NCBI RefSeq assembly: GCF_036016955.1 | Contig: NZ_JAYWXI010000013.1 | Span: 1 to 63,312, forward strand | Direction of reading: 5' to 3' | Origin: JAYWXI01 sp036016955 | Lineage (GTDB): Bacteria; Bacteroidota; Bacteroidia; Flavobacteriales; Weeksellaceae | Length of the DNA stretch: 63,312 nt | Shown: positions 44,146 through 53,406 of the stretch, piece by piece | Layout: every line of letters begins with the position of its first letter | Position numbering within the stretch: position 1 is the first letter of the stretch | The notes under the pieces: model-generated | Told to the model about the DNA's origin: nothing | The model's database searches: none | Seen by the model: the letters and a program-made list of their open reading frames with translations, nothing else | Program-made: the position numbers and the translations under genes

Positions 44146-44796
44146 ATGAAAATTTATGTGGTCAGCGGTTTAGGGGCAGATTTTAAGGTGTTGGAACGTC
44201 TGCGGTTTCCGGCGGGTTTTGAGGTGGTTTTTTTGGATTGGTTGATGCCTGAGAAGGAAGAAGCATTTGTGGACTATGTGGATCGGATGGCTGATCGTAT
44301 TGACGACAGCGCCCCTTTTTGCCTTTTGGGGTACTCTTTTGGTGGGATTATCGTGCAAGAGATCCATCGGCGGAAGCCTGCTCGGAAAGTGATTATACTG
44401 GGAAGCATAAAATCGGATAAGGAAAAATCGGGGGTTCTGAAATGGGCGTCCCTAACTCGCTTTCCTAAACTTATTCCGCTGAGAGTTTTCAATAACCGGT
44501 CTTTTGCAGTTTACGGTTTTATCCGTCATTTTATGGATCCTGAAAATCCTAAGATTTTTGAATATTTTAGAGTCAGAGATCCGTATTACCTCAAATGGAG
44601 TGTGGAGAAAATTTCGGAGTGGAAAGCTTCGGCGTCTTCCGCGGAGGTTATTCAGATTTTGGGCGATAGGGATATTGTTTTTCCGGTGAAGTATTCCCGT
44701 CCCGATTATGTGATTCGGGGAGGAACTCATCTTTTTCCAGCCACCAAGTCTAAGGAGGTTTCGGCTCTTTTGGCTCAAATTCTTTCGCAGGATTAG
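44146..44796 (+). CDS. alpha/beta hydrolase
   Basis: 216 residues. The nucleophile elbow is GYSFGG with Ser64; the acid is probably Asp in ILGDRDIVFP and the base His in GGTHLFPA near the C-terminus. It is short for the family, without a recognisable lid. The substrate is unknown. No signal peptide, so it is cytoplasmic. It is close behind glk (42 bases), separated by a terminator-like hairpin. Confidence 0.82.
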   Translation: MKIYVVSGLGADFKVLERLRFPAGFEVVFLDWLMPEKEEAFVDYVDRMADRIDDSAPFCLLGYSFGGIIVQEIHRRKPARKVIILGSIKSDKEKSGVLKWASLTRFPKLIPLRVFNNRSFAVYGFIRHFMDPENPKIFEYFRVRDPYYLKWSVEKISEWKASASSAEVIQILGDRDIVFPVKYSRPDYVIRGGTHLFPATKSKEVSALLAQILSQD

Positions 44797-44926
44797 AGGT
44801 TTTGGGGAGGCGTTGTTGGGAGGGGGGCTTACGAGTTTGATTCTTTTGCGGTGAGACAGGGGAAATCGAACTGCGGATTTTTCAGGAATTTTTTTTATCG
44901 TTAAATTTGCATTTCACATTTTGACT

Positions 44927-46594
44927 ATGGAAGAAAAACGATCGCTTAATTTTATTGAGCAAATTATAGAGGATGATTTGGCGTCGGGGTTGGATGCCGG
45001 GGCACTGCGTTTCCGATTTCCTCCAGAGCCTAACGGTTATCTTCACATTGGGCATACGAAGGCGATATGCATTAATTTTGGTTTGGGCGAAAGGTATAAT
45101 GCGCCGGTTAATCTTAGGTTTGACGATACCAATCCTGAAAAAGAAGAGCAGGAGTATGTGGATTCGATTAAGAAAGATGTCGAATGGTTAGGGTTTCGCT
45201 GGGCTGAAGAATTGTATGCTTCGGACTATTTTCAGCAGTTGTACGATTGGGCAGTTCGGTTGATTAAGGAGGGAAAAGCTTACGTGGACGAGCAGCCTTC
45301 GGAGGTGATTACCGAGCAGCGTAAGAATCCGACCGAGCCGGGCGTGGAATCCCCTTACCGTAATCGTCCGATTGAGGAATCATTGGCTCTTTTCCAAAGG
45401 ATGAAAGACGGAGAGTTTGAGGAAGGAGCAATGTCTTTGCGGGCTAAAATCGACATGACTTCTCCCAATATGAATATGCGGGATCCGGTAATGTATCGAA
45501 TTTTAAAACGCCCGCACCACCGCACCGGCACGGAGTGGAAAATTTATCCCATGTACGATTGGGCGCATGGGCAGAGTGACTATATAGAGCAGATTTCTCA
45601 TTCGTTGTGTTCTTTGGAATTTGAAAACCATCGTCCATTGTACGATTGGTATTTGGACCAGGTTTATTCGGAGGATAAAATCCGAAACAAGCAGCGGGAG
45701 TTTGCCCGGATGAACGTCTCTTATATGATCACGTCAAAGAGAAAATTGCAGCGTTTGGTCAATGAAGGGATTGTTACAGGGTGGGATGATCCGCGGATGC
45801 CGACGGTTTCGGGGCTTCGCCGCAAGGGGTATACCCCGGTTTCCATCAGGAATTTTATCGATCGTGTAGGGGTAACCAAGAGAGAAAATCTTATTGATAT
45901 CCAGTTATTGGAATTTTTTGTTCGGGAAGATTTGAATAAAATCGCCAAGCGGGTGATGACGGTGGTTAATCCGGTGAAGCTCGTGATCGAAAATTATCCC
46001 GAAGGAAAAGAAGAATGGCTGGAGACGGAAAATAACCCCGAAGATCCTGAAGCGGGTACGCGTTCGGTTCCTTTCGGAAGGGAATTGTGGATTGAGCGGG
46101 AAGACTTTATGGAGGAAGCGCCTAAAAAATTCTTCCGATTGTCTATAGGAAATGAGGTGCGTCTGAAATCAGCCTATATCATTAAGGCGGAGCGGGTGGA
46201 TAAAGATGAAAACGGAGAAATAACCACGATTTATGCGACTTACGATGAGCGTTCAAAATCCGGCAGTGGAACGGAGGAGAGCCTTCGTAAAGTGAAGGGA
46301 ACGCTTCATTGGGTATCAGCCAAGCATGCCGTTCCGGTGGAGGTTCGTATTTACGACCGTTTGTTTACTGTGGAGCAGCCGGATGCCGAAAAGGAGGCCG
46401 ACTTTTTAGACTTTGTGAACCCCGACTCGTTGAAGGTGGCGCATGGTTATGCCGAGCCGGCATTGGGTGAGGTTCAGATTGGAGAACCGTTGCAGTTTCA
46501 ACGCATAGGGTATTTCACCAAAGATCGGGACAGTGGTGCGGATCGTTTGGTGTTTAACCGTACGGTTACCCTGAAAGATAGTTATAAGCCTTAG
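44927..46594 (+). CDS. glnS: glutaminyl-tRNA synthetase
   Basis: 555 residues from ATG 44927 (MEEKRSLNFI). Class I motif HIGH at 40-43 in PPEPNGYLHIGHTKA. The KMSKS equivalent is MITSKRKLQ, followed by GWDDPRMPTV. C-terminal anticodon-binding beta-barrels have EDFMEEAPKKFFRL. It charges tRNA-Gln directly, so this organism does not rely only on amidation. TAAATTTG at 44902-44909 is a likely -7 element. A terminator follows. Confidence 0.97.
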   Translation: MEEKRSLNFIEQIIEDDLASGLDAGALRFRFPPEPNGYLHIGHTKAICINFGLGERYNAPVNLRFDDTNPEKEEQEYVDSIKKDVEWLGFRWAEELYASDYFQQLYDWAVRLIKEGKAYVDEQPSEVITEQRKNPTEPGVESPYRNRPIEESLALFQRMKDGEFEEGAMSLRAKIDMTSPNMNMRDPVMYRILKRPHHRTGTEWKIYPMYDWAHGQSDYIEQISHSLCSLEFENHRPLYDWYLDQVYSEDKIRNKQREFARMNVSYMITSKRKLQRLVNEGIVTGWDDPRMPTVSGLRRKGYTPVSIRNFIDRVGVTKRENLIDIQLLEFFVREDLNKIAKRVMTVVNPVKLVIENYPEGKEEWLETENNPEDPEAGTRSVPFGRELWIEREDFMEEAPKKFFRLSIGNEVRLKSAYIIKAERVDKDENGEITTIYATYDERSKSGSGTEESLRKVKGTLHWVSAKHAVPVEVRIYDRLFTVEQPDAEKEADFLDFVNPDSLKVAHGYAEPALGEVQIGEPLQFQRIGYFTKDRDSGADRLVFNRTVTLKDSYKP

Positions 46595-46613
46595 GCGCCT
46601 AAAATAGGGATAG

Positions 46614-46645
46614 AAAAAGAGACGATTCAACAATCGTCTCTTTTG
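46614..46645. terminator. bidirectional terminator between glnS and TonB-type receptor
   Basis: Perfect stem AAAAGAGACGATT / AATCGTCTCTTTT with a four-base loop. Confidence 0.85.
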
Positions 46646-46647
46646 TT

Positions 46648-48789
46648 TTATAGGCCTTGGATCAGCCCGGTCTCTTCTTTCTTGTCTTTATTCAGAAGGT
46701 TGGGAGTCTCTTTGGCCAAGCGGTTTTTGGTTGGGATTTTATAGTTGACGGAAATCCCGAAACTACGGCTGTCCCATTTATTATAGAGCATGACGTTAGG
46801 CGTCTGTGCGATGGATCGTATTTGCATTCTTTGTCCATTTAAAATATCATTCGCGAATACCGAAATATTTAGACGGTCGTTCATGAATTTTTTAGAAAGG
46901 GTGATATCTAAATTGTTCATGAAAGGTTTTTCGGTTACGAAATAGAAATAATTGCCATTAGGTGTTAGATAACCGAAATTGGCGACCATTTTGATAGCCT
47001 TCGGAAGGATAAATTGGGACATGAGATTGATGATCCAAAAGCCTTTGGTTTTCATGTCGGGAATTTCGTGTTTTTGGTACCCGGCGTAGAGGTACATGAA
47101 GTTGATTTTATCCGGATTGAAATTCATTTTCATGACTTCCTTGAACGGTTTGGTAAAGACCATGAACGGAAGCGGAATGCCGACGTTGAAGTTATGAATT
47201 CTGAAATCCGAAAGGTTATCCTGATAGTTAATAATGACGTCATCTCTTCGGGATACTTTTTGGAGGATTTGATTTTTGGCTAAACTCACGTTATACCCGA
47301 TAAAGGCGTAATCGAAAGCGGAGAGTTTGGCTTCAAAATTATCAAAGATTGTCGGTTGGAGGTTCGGGTTACCGGTGCTCCAAGTATTTCCGTTGGCCAG
47401 CATATTGTTGTTGGGGTTAAGGGCGGAAATACTTGGCAACGTGATTTTTTTGTTGTAATTAAGGGCAAAGTAAACCTGCTGCCCAAAGTTATATTGCACG
47501 CTGGCATTGGGGAAAAACCGGAATTGTTTGAAGGTTTCCAGCGGGGCGTAGGAGAGGGTATTGTTGTTGAAGGACTCACCCGAAATGTCATAGTCTTCGG
47601 CTCGCGTTCCAGCAACAAAGTCAAATTTCCCCGATTTGGCTTGAAGTTCGATATACGAAGCTGCGGTTTGTCTTTGATATTCTAAATTGGTCAAGCCGAA
47701 AGTCTGCGTTTCAAAATTTAATTTTTCGTAAAGTCCTCCGAAGCTTACTTTACCTTCATCTAAGAGGTTGATGGGTTGGGAGTAATCTACTTTGAAGGCG
47801 GCGGTTCTGGCATCAGAGAAGTTGTCGAGTGTCCGCTTGTTTAGTGGAACTCCGTTAAATTGCTGATTGTCCTGAAGGAAACGGTTGTCGTTTTTGTTGT
47901 AAGAAAAACGGAAGTCCAATTTTTTATTTTTGTCGTCGAATTTTTTTTGATAAGTTGCGATGAAGTCTTGGCGGCTACCCAAGGAACTGGTTTCGTCGAA
48001 TCTTTCGTAGCGGGCGCTTTGGTAAAGGCCGTTGCTATTAATCCGGGCATCGTTGTTGTTGTGGTTTAGGTCGTAGTTCAAGATTAAGCGATCTTGGCCT
48101 ATATCGAAGGTTAGGGCGGCTTTCATGAAGGCGCCGCGTCCCAGGCGGTCGTTGTACATGCTCGTGATGCCGTCGGAATTGCCTCTTTGTGTAGATTCCC
48201 TATAATTTTGCCCTACGTTAAGCTGCCAACCGAACCATTTATTTTTGGCATTGAGCAGGAGGGAGTTGTTCGTTCGGCTGCGCACTTTTTCTTCGTCGGT
48301 AAAAGAGTAATTGCCGGAATAGGTGGCGGTGAGGTAATTTTTCGCCGTTTTGGAAGTAATGATGTTCAGGATAGCTCCTCCGGAAGTTGCGGGAAACTCC
48401 GCTCCGGGTTGCGTGATGATTTCTATGCGTTCGATGGCGTTGGCAGGCATACCTTCGAGAAAGGCATTCAGTTCGTTGCTGGAGATGTTCAGGGGTCTGC
48501 CGTCCATGAACACGTCGAGCATTTTGCCTTGGTAGAGCATTCCGGCGACGTCGGAAGCGACCATTCCCGGAAGTTTTTTGATGCCGTCGAGTGCCGTCCC
48601 CGAATTGAGCTGGGGCTGTTCCGAAAAGTCAAAAATTGTGCGGTCGGCTTTTTGTTCGACCGCTTTTTTTACTTTTGTTAGTGTTACGCCTTCGATATTT
48701 TTTTCTTTAGGTTCCTTCGTTTGGTTTTTCTCTTGAGCCATGGTATAGAAAGAGCCGAGGAAAGAGAGAAGGATTAGATGTTTTTTCAT
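46648..48789 (-). CDS. TonB-dependent receptor-type outer membrane beta-barrel protein
   Basis: 713 residues. The signal peptide MKKHLILLSFLGSFYTMAQ is followed by a linker and plug domain with GTALDGIKKLPGMVASD, VFMDGRPLNISSNEL and ERIEIITQPGAEFPATSGGAILNI. The barrel belongs to the OMP_b-brl_3-like group. There is no N-terminal carboxypeptidase-regulatory domain and no SusD partner next to it, so it is not a canonical polysaccharide receptor. The ligand is unknown. It forms the left neighbour of the AT-rich island. Confidence 0.88.
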   Translation of the reverse strand: MKKHLILLSFLGSFYTMAQEKNQTKEPKEKNIEGVTLTKVKKAVEQKADRTIFDFSEQPQLNSGTALDGIKKLPGMVASDVAGMLYQGKMLDVFMDGRPLNISSNELNAFLEGMPANAIERIEIITQPGAEFPATSGGAILNIITSKTAKNYLTATYSGNYSFTDEEKVRSRTNNSLLLNAKNKWFGWQLNVGQNYRESTQRGNSDGITSMYNDRLGRGAFMKAALTFDIGQDRLILNYDLNHNNNDARINSNGLYQSARYERFDETSSLGSRQDFIATYQKKFDDKNKKLDFRFSYNKNDNRFLQDNQQFNGVPLNKRTLDNFSDARTAAFKVDYSQPINLLDEGKVSFGGLYEKLNFETQTFGLTNLEYQRQTAASYIELQAKSGKFDFVAGTRAEDYDISGESFNNNTLSYAPLETFKQFRFFPNASVQYNFGQQVYFALNYNKKITLPSISALNPNNNMLANGNTWSTGNPNLQPTIFDNFEAKLSAFDYAFIGYNVSLAKNQILQKVSRRDDVIINYQDNLSDFRIHNFNVGIPLPFMVFTKPFKEVMKMNFNPDKINFMYLYAGYQKHEIPDMKTKGFWIINLMSQFILPKAIKMVANFGYLTPNGNYFYFVTEKPFMNNLDITLSKKFMNDRLNISVFANDILNGQRMQIRSIAQTPNVMLYNKWDSRSFGISVNYKIPTKNRLAKETPNLLNKDKKEETGLIQGL

Positions 48790-48854
48790 TTAGTAAAAAG
48801 ATTATGTTTGGGCAATCAGTCGGTTGAAGTCGGATGGCGTTACAATAGTTTTTG

Positions 48855-48910
48855 TTTTTTGCAATGGTGCAGGTTGGTTTGGCTTTGTTGGGGCTTGGTT
48901 TTTCTTTTGG
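48855..48910 (+). repeat. island-flanking imperfect direct repeat, left copy
   Basis: TTTTTTGCAATGGTGC, then AGGTTGG, a 17-base insertion, and TTGGTTTTTCTTTTGG. The same blocks in the same order occur at 57895-57930 without the insertion. The copies bracket about 9 kb of AT-rich accessory DNA. The remainder of 48911-49265 (about 355 bases) has no convincing gene: short minus-strand frames are present but show no family features. Confidence 0.6.
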
Positions 48911-49265
48911 CTTTTTCACTATAAATAACATAGCGATTAGGATTCCAAGTTTCTAAAATGGAAGGTTCTGTAGTAGGATTATCAGCATCCCTTTTACATA
49001 AAGCTGTAAGGCTAAGGCAACCATAGAAAATAATATGAGATTTCCCATTTGTTAAATATTTTAGAGTTTCCACACAGCAAATAAAAACTCAATCTTGTAA
49101 GAGGAGGATTTGAAAATTGGATAATTGTGTTGTTGTATTGAGGCGAATGTATTAATGCAGGAATGCAAACAAGAGAACTTTTTGTTATGGAACGATTCTT
49201 TTTGACAAATGTCAAAGGATGGTGAGGTGTAAAGCAAGACTTTTGCATCATTAAATCCATCAACA

Positions 49266-50663
49266 ATGAAAATACAACACGTTATTGCGGGGGGAACGCT
49301 CTGTTTATCTACGTTAGGCTGGGCGCAGACCGCCCCCACGCTCCAAGAGTTGATAGAGAGTGCAATGCGCTTAGACTATAACCTACAGCAGCAGATGTTG
49401 GAAAATAAAAAAACAAAACTGAATGATGAAAAACTGAAAGATGTATTCTTGCCCAAATTGGAAGTTTCAGGGAAGGCAGGTTATCTTTATTCTCAAACGT
49501 ATTTTTCTACATCGCAATTCAGTATTCCATCTTTGCTCAACCTTACACCGGCGATGGCTATTCCAGAGCAAAATAACAGATTAGCCCTCTCGGGTATTTC
49601 TACAATGGCAAAAGCAGAAGCCTCTATGTTGCTCTATTCTGGTGGGAAAGTGAAATACCTCCAAGAAGCCAACCGAGAGAAAAATCTTTCGGAAGAAGCA
49701 ATGATGGCGAAAAATAGAGATGAAGTGATTACTTCCATTTCTAAGGCCTATGATCAATTTGCCTTGGTGCATCAATCTAAAAATGTTTTGGACGAAGCCA
49801 AAAAACGCCTTGAAATTAACAAAAAAACAGCAGAAAAAGCTCTAGGATATGGATTGATAATGCCTTATGATTATAAAAAAATAGAGCTTGCACAAGCGAC
49901 TTTGGATTCTAAGATTGTAGAATATGAAGGAAGGAAGCGTCTGCTCATCACGCAGTTGAATCTTCTCTCTGGGATAGAGGCCGAGCGAATAGAAAAAATA
50001 GAACCCCAGCTGGTTCCGATACAATACGAAACAACAGAAGATAACCTCTCACAAAGAGCGGAAATAAAAGCCTTAACGCACGGTATTAAAGCCACAGAAT
50101 ATAACATCAAAGCAGAGGAACGTTGGTGGATTCCCAAAGTGGTTGCCCAATCTTCGCTCAGTTATATAGGTTTGCAGGATAATCATCTTAAAACCTCGAA
50201 GGCTTTAATTCCCAATACACATACCAATCTCAATCTCAACCCTTCCAATCTTAATGTTTTGCCGCTTTTCCAAGTCGGGGTGGGGTTTAGATGGGAGATA
50301 TTGGATGGTAATGAAGGCAAGCACGCCGTAGAAAATGCTAAGATAGACCGAGCAATTTTGGAATCTAAAAAGGAAGAAGCTGCCCGATTGTTAAAATTAA
50401 ATTTAGCTAATAATCAATCGCAATACGATATCGCTACCGCACAGATTCTGCTGAAACAAAAAGCAAAAGAAATTGCTCAGAAAGCCTTAGATAATGTAGA
50501 AAAAGAATTTCGCTACGGAACCAAAAAATCATCAGACTTGATAGATGCTGAAAACGACCTCCAAGGTGCTGAGCTGGAATATGAAACCGCTATCTTCAAC
50601 CAAAGAAGAGCTGCCGTAGAGCTAATGAAGTCTACACAAAATCTAAAAATTGAAAGTTTATAA
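49266..50663 (+). CDS. TolC-family outer membrane channel (island)
   Basis: 465 residues. The signal peptide MKIQHVIAGGTLCLSTLGWAQ is followed by TolC-type helical repeats (LQELIESAMRLDYNLQQQ, later LKLNLANNQSQYDIA and YGTKKSSDLIDAENDLQGAELEYE). Codon choice is more A/T-rich than in the neighbouring core genes. It is the first gene of an efflux operon with an HlyD-type lipoprotein and an ABC-2 permease. The substrate is unknown. Confidence 0.9.
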   Translation: MKIQHVIAGGTLCLSTLGWAQTAPTLQELIESAMRLDYNLQQQMLENKKTKLNDEKLKDVFLPKLEVSGKAGYLYSQTYFSTSQFSIPSLLNLTPAMAIPEQNNRLALSGISTMAKAEASMLLYSGGKVKYLQEANREKNLSEEAMMAKNRDEVITSISKAYDQFALVHQSKNVLDEAKKRLEINKKTAEKALGYGLIMPYDYKKIELAQATLDSKIVEYEGRKRLLITQLNLLSGIEAERIEKIEPQLVPIQYETTEDNLSQRAEIKALTHGIKATEYNIKAEERWWIPKVVAQSSLSYIGLQDNHLKTSKALIPNTHTNLNLNPSNLNVLPLFQVGVGFRWEILDGNEGKHAVENAKIDRAILESKKEEAARLLKLNLANNQSQYDIATAQILLKQKAKEIAQKALDNVEKEFRYGTKKSSDLIDAENDLQGAELEYETAIFNQRRAAVELMKSTQNLKIESL

Positions 50664-50691
50664 AACCTTTATAATTAATAATTTAATTGAA

Positions 50692-51651
50692 ATGAAAACC
50701 ATATATAAAACCATAGCCACTACCGCTTTATTTGCCACCCTTACAAGTTGCAATAGCACCCAGCCCGAAAAACCTATGGAAGGTAAAGTGAAAAAAGAGA
50801 CCCTTGCATTTTCCCCAAAAGTTACGGGAAGAATATTGGAGATAAAAGTAAAAGAAGGGGACATTGTAAGGACGGGAGATACTCTTGCAATCTTAGATGT
50901 GCCGGAGGTGTACGCTAAAATCGCACAAGCTAAAGGAGCAACAGAAGCCGCAAGGGCTCAAATGCAGATGGCAAAAAACGGAGCGACTGTCGACCAGCTC
51001 GCACAGCTTAGAGCTAAGCAAAAAGGATTGCAAGAGCAGTATAACTATGCTCAAAAATCTTTGACCCGAGCAGGAAATATGTTCCGAGATAGCCTGATGT
51101 CGCCCCAAGCTTATGATGAAGTTTTTGCCAAATACCAAGGGGCAAAAGCCCAGTTGGATGCCGTGAATGCCGAATTGCACGATGTACTGAAAGGCACGCG
51201 ACCAGAAAAAATAGGAATGGTAGAGGGACAACAAAACCAGGCAATGGGAGCTTTGCAGGAAGCTCATGTCGCTTATTCTGAGCGCTATATCATTGCGACT
51301 AACGATATGGAAATAGAAACCATTGCCCTAAATGTAGGCGAATTGGCTACGGCAGGATACCCTCTATTTTCAGGGTATATCCCAAAGACTACCTATTTCA
51401 GATTTACTATTCCCGAAAGTAAAATTGCCCAATATCCTAAAGGAAGCATCGTGAATATGCAGGTGGTGTATAATCAGCGGATGCTGAAAGGTAAAGTCGT
51501 TACCATAAAGCAATTGACCAAATATGCTGATATTACCACTGCTTTCCCGGATTATCAGATGGAAGAAGCGGTTTACGAAATCAAAGTCGCGCCTACCGAT
51601 ACCAAAGCAGTACAGGCGATTTTAGTGAATGCCAATGTGATTTTAAAATAA
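50692..51651 (+). CDS. HlyD/EmrA-type adaptor lipoprotein (island)
   Basis: 319 residues from ATG 50692; the earlier TTG at 50650 overlaps tolC and hides the signal. The signal peptide ends in lipobox LTSC, so it is membrane-anchored by lipid. Lipoyl-like half KVTGRILEIKVKEGDIV, a helical hairpin rich in Gln/Ala/Lys (about 85-165) and a C-terminal beta domain follow. It should connect the ABC-2 permease to TolC. The stop is followed by an unexplained open stretch to 51779. Confidence 0.9.
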   Translation: MKTIYKTIATTALFATLTSCNSTQPEKPMEGKVKKETLAFSPKVTGRILEIKVKEGDIVRTGDTLAILDVPEVYAKIAQAKGATEAARAQMQMAKNGATVDQLAQLRAKQKGLQEQYNYAQKSLTRAGNMFRDSLMSPQAYDEVFAKYQGAKAQLDAVNAELHDVLKGTRPEKIGMVEGQQNQAMGALQEAHVAYSERYIIATNDMEIETIALNVGELATAGYPLFSGYIPKTTYFRFTIPESKIAQYPKGSIVNMQVVYNQRMLKGKVVTIKQLTKYADITTAFPDYQMEEAVYEIKVAPTDTKAVQAILVNANVILK

Positions 51652-51779
51652 TTGCTCAGGTTCATTATCATAAAATAGCCTTAGCAAAGGGAGAAAGCCA
51701 CCTTATCACTAGTCGTAGAGATTATAGCCTCGAAGGTGAAACGCTCTATGGTTATCTTAATTCTAATCTAAATCAATGA
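51652..51779 (+). other. orphan open frame between adaptor and permease (possible gene remnant)
   Basis: A frame shifted relative to the adaptor gene stays open for about 42 codons and ends in TGA overlapping the permease ATG (ATGA). It encodes a hydrophilic peptide (KGESHLITSRRDYSLEGETL) with no ATG of its own. It could be the 3' remnant of a lost gene, perhaps where an ATPase or second permease once stood, or a chance frame. No family recognised. Confidence 0.35.
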
Positions 51780-52963
51780 AACATTTCTTATATCTTATCA
51801 AGCGGGAGTTTCGTCTGTTTTTGCAAAATGCCACCTTGCGAAGCGTCTTTCTTTTAGCTCCTTTGGGGTATGCCCTCATCATCGGATTTACTTATCAGAA
51901 GGGGAAAACAGAAAATTTACCCATTATTGTAATTAATCAAGACCATACGCCTCTCGCTAATCAAGTAGTAGAAATGTTACGGGATAACAAGACTGTAACG
52001 GTTCTGGAGTATCCGCAAGAACCCGCAAGTATAAAAGATGAGGTTATTAGGACGGGAGCCGCAGCGGTGGTTATATTACCTTCCAGATTTGAAGCCGATA
52101 TTCTACAAAAAAAATATCCTGAAGTGAATGTTTATATCAACACTTCTAATATCATGACGGCCAACTTTGCTAGTAAGGCCATACAAGTAACACTGGGAAC
52201 ACTCTCCGCAGGAATGGAAATCAAAACCCTTCAACGGAGAGGAATAACCGCCGAGATGGCGAAAACTCAGTATGAACCCTTCAAGGCAAATTATATTACC
52301 CTATTTAATACCACCAGTAATTATCTCTACTTTATGTGGCCGGCCATGATGGCCGTAGTCCTTCAGCAGGTGATTTTATTGGCTATGGCGGTGAGTTTTG
52401 CGGCAGAGTTTGAACGGGAAAACTTCATTAGAGATTTTGCAGGAAAAGAGAAATATGCTGTGCTGGTGATGCTGGTGAAAAATTTGCCTATATGGGTGTT
52501 TTCTACCACCAATATTATCCTATTTTATCTGTTAGGGAGGTATTTTATGATTCCTATGCCAGAGGAATGGCTTTACTTCATTGTTATTACGGGGTTGTTT
52601 GTAGTAGCGTGCAGCAATCTTGGGGTGATGGTAAGCATTATTCTTCCCGATGCTTTGAAGGTCACCCAAATACTGATGGTGATCGCTTCTCCTGCTTTTC
52701 TGATGAGTGGCTACACTTGGCCACGAAATGCGATGCCAGAGTTCATCCGTGAGATTACGGACATTATCCCTCTCACTTCCTATCTGGAAGCGATGAAAAT
52801 CTTGGTGATAGAGAAAGGGGATGTTGCTCTTACACAGCCTTACCTCATGCATCTATTGGTTTTAGCCGTGGTTTATTTTATGATAGGTTGGGTGGTTTTG
52901 AAGTTTAAAATTCAGCGTCTTTTCAAGAAATACCATTTGAGTGAAACCGAAACCAAGGAATAA
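51776..52963 (+). CDS. ABC-2 type permease (island)
   Basis: 395 residues. One N-terminal helix (about 22-40), a periplasmic domain (about 45-180, ENLPIIVINQDHTPLANQVVEM) and five C-terminal helices (about 185-375). The fold is YhhJ/YadH-like ABC-2. These permeases need an ATPase; none is encoded in the operon. In related clusters there is often a second permease, also absent here. It works with the upstream adaptor and TolC to export a drug, lipid or other substrate. Confidence 0.88.
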   Translation: MKHFLYLIKREFRLFLQNATLRSVFLLAPLGYALIIGFTYQKGKTENLPIIVINQDHTPLANQVVEMLRDNKTVTVLEYPQEPASIKDEVIRTGAAAVVILPSRFEADILQKKYPEVNVYINTSNIMTANFASKAIQVTLGTLSAGMEIKTLQRRGITAEMAKTQYEPFKANYITLFNTTSNYLYFMWPAMMAVVLQQVILLAMAVSFAAEFERENFIRDFAGKEKYAVLVMLVKNLPIWVFSTTNIILFYLLGRYFMIPMPEEWLYFIVITGLFVVACSNLGVMVSIILPDALKVTQILMVIASPAFLMSGYTWPRNAMPEFIREITDIIPLTSYLEAMKILVIEKGDVALTQPYLMHLLVLAVVYFMIGWVVLKFKIQRLFKKYHLSETETKE

Positions 52964-53150
52964 AACTTTTTTGGAGTAAACAATGGAAATTTGATAGATT
53001 TTTGGCAGAGGACTTTTAAACTTAGTGAGAGGACTAGAACGTCAATTTTTTGTTGAAATTAAAGGTTGCTGTTTATTGCTTAGGGGGCTATGGCGTAATT
53101 TGAGTTGAAGTTTTAGAAATGATAAACTAAAACTCATAAGGGGCTTTTTT

Positions 53151-53239
53151 AGAAAACATACAGAGCAGTTCCGAAAAACCTGCGGGAGAATTTCAGAAAA
53201 TATACTGAGGAATTTTTAAAAACTTGCGGAAGAATTATT
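53151..53239 (+). repeat. four imperfect tandem units of about 22 bases
   Basis: Units begin near 53151, 53173, 53196 and 53218, each with the pattern GAAAAnnTnCnGnGGAATT (e.g. AGAAAACATACAGAGCAGTT, AAAAACCTGCGGGAGAATT). They lie in the 443-base gap between the ABC-2 permease and the Crp-type gene, which otherwise shows no gene. They could be regulatory or a remnant of a minisatellite. Confidence 0.45.
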
Positions 53240-53406
53240 AAATCTAAATTCAGCATTGCGGAAAAACGACATTATTGAATGACTATTTATCGCTTAATTC
53301 GTAAGATCTACGGCGTGATAATGGATGAAATCTTCCATGAGTTTTTTATTTTAGTGTAGGGGGAGTAGTCATTGTAATTTCTTATTTTCGCAAAAAAAAA
53401 ACCGAA

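Noticed and set aside
48840..49266. Minus-strand frames (48840-49073 and 49012-49266) in the receptor/TolC gap
   Set aside because: They cover the island repeat and the upstream region of tolC, lack family features and have unlikely composition; they are treated as non-coding.
53151..53239. CRISPR-like array
   Set aside because: The units are adjacent without unique spacers and diverge too much; there is no cas gene. Treated as a degenerate tandem repeat.
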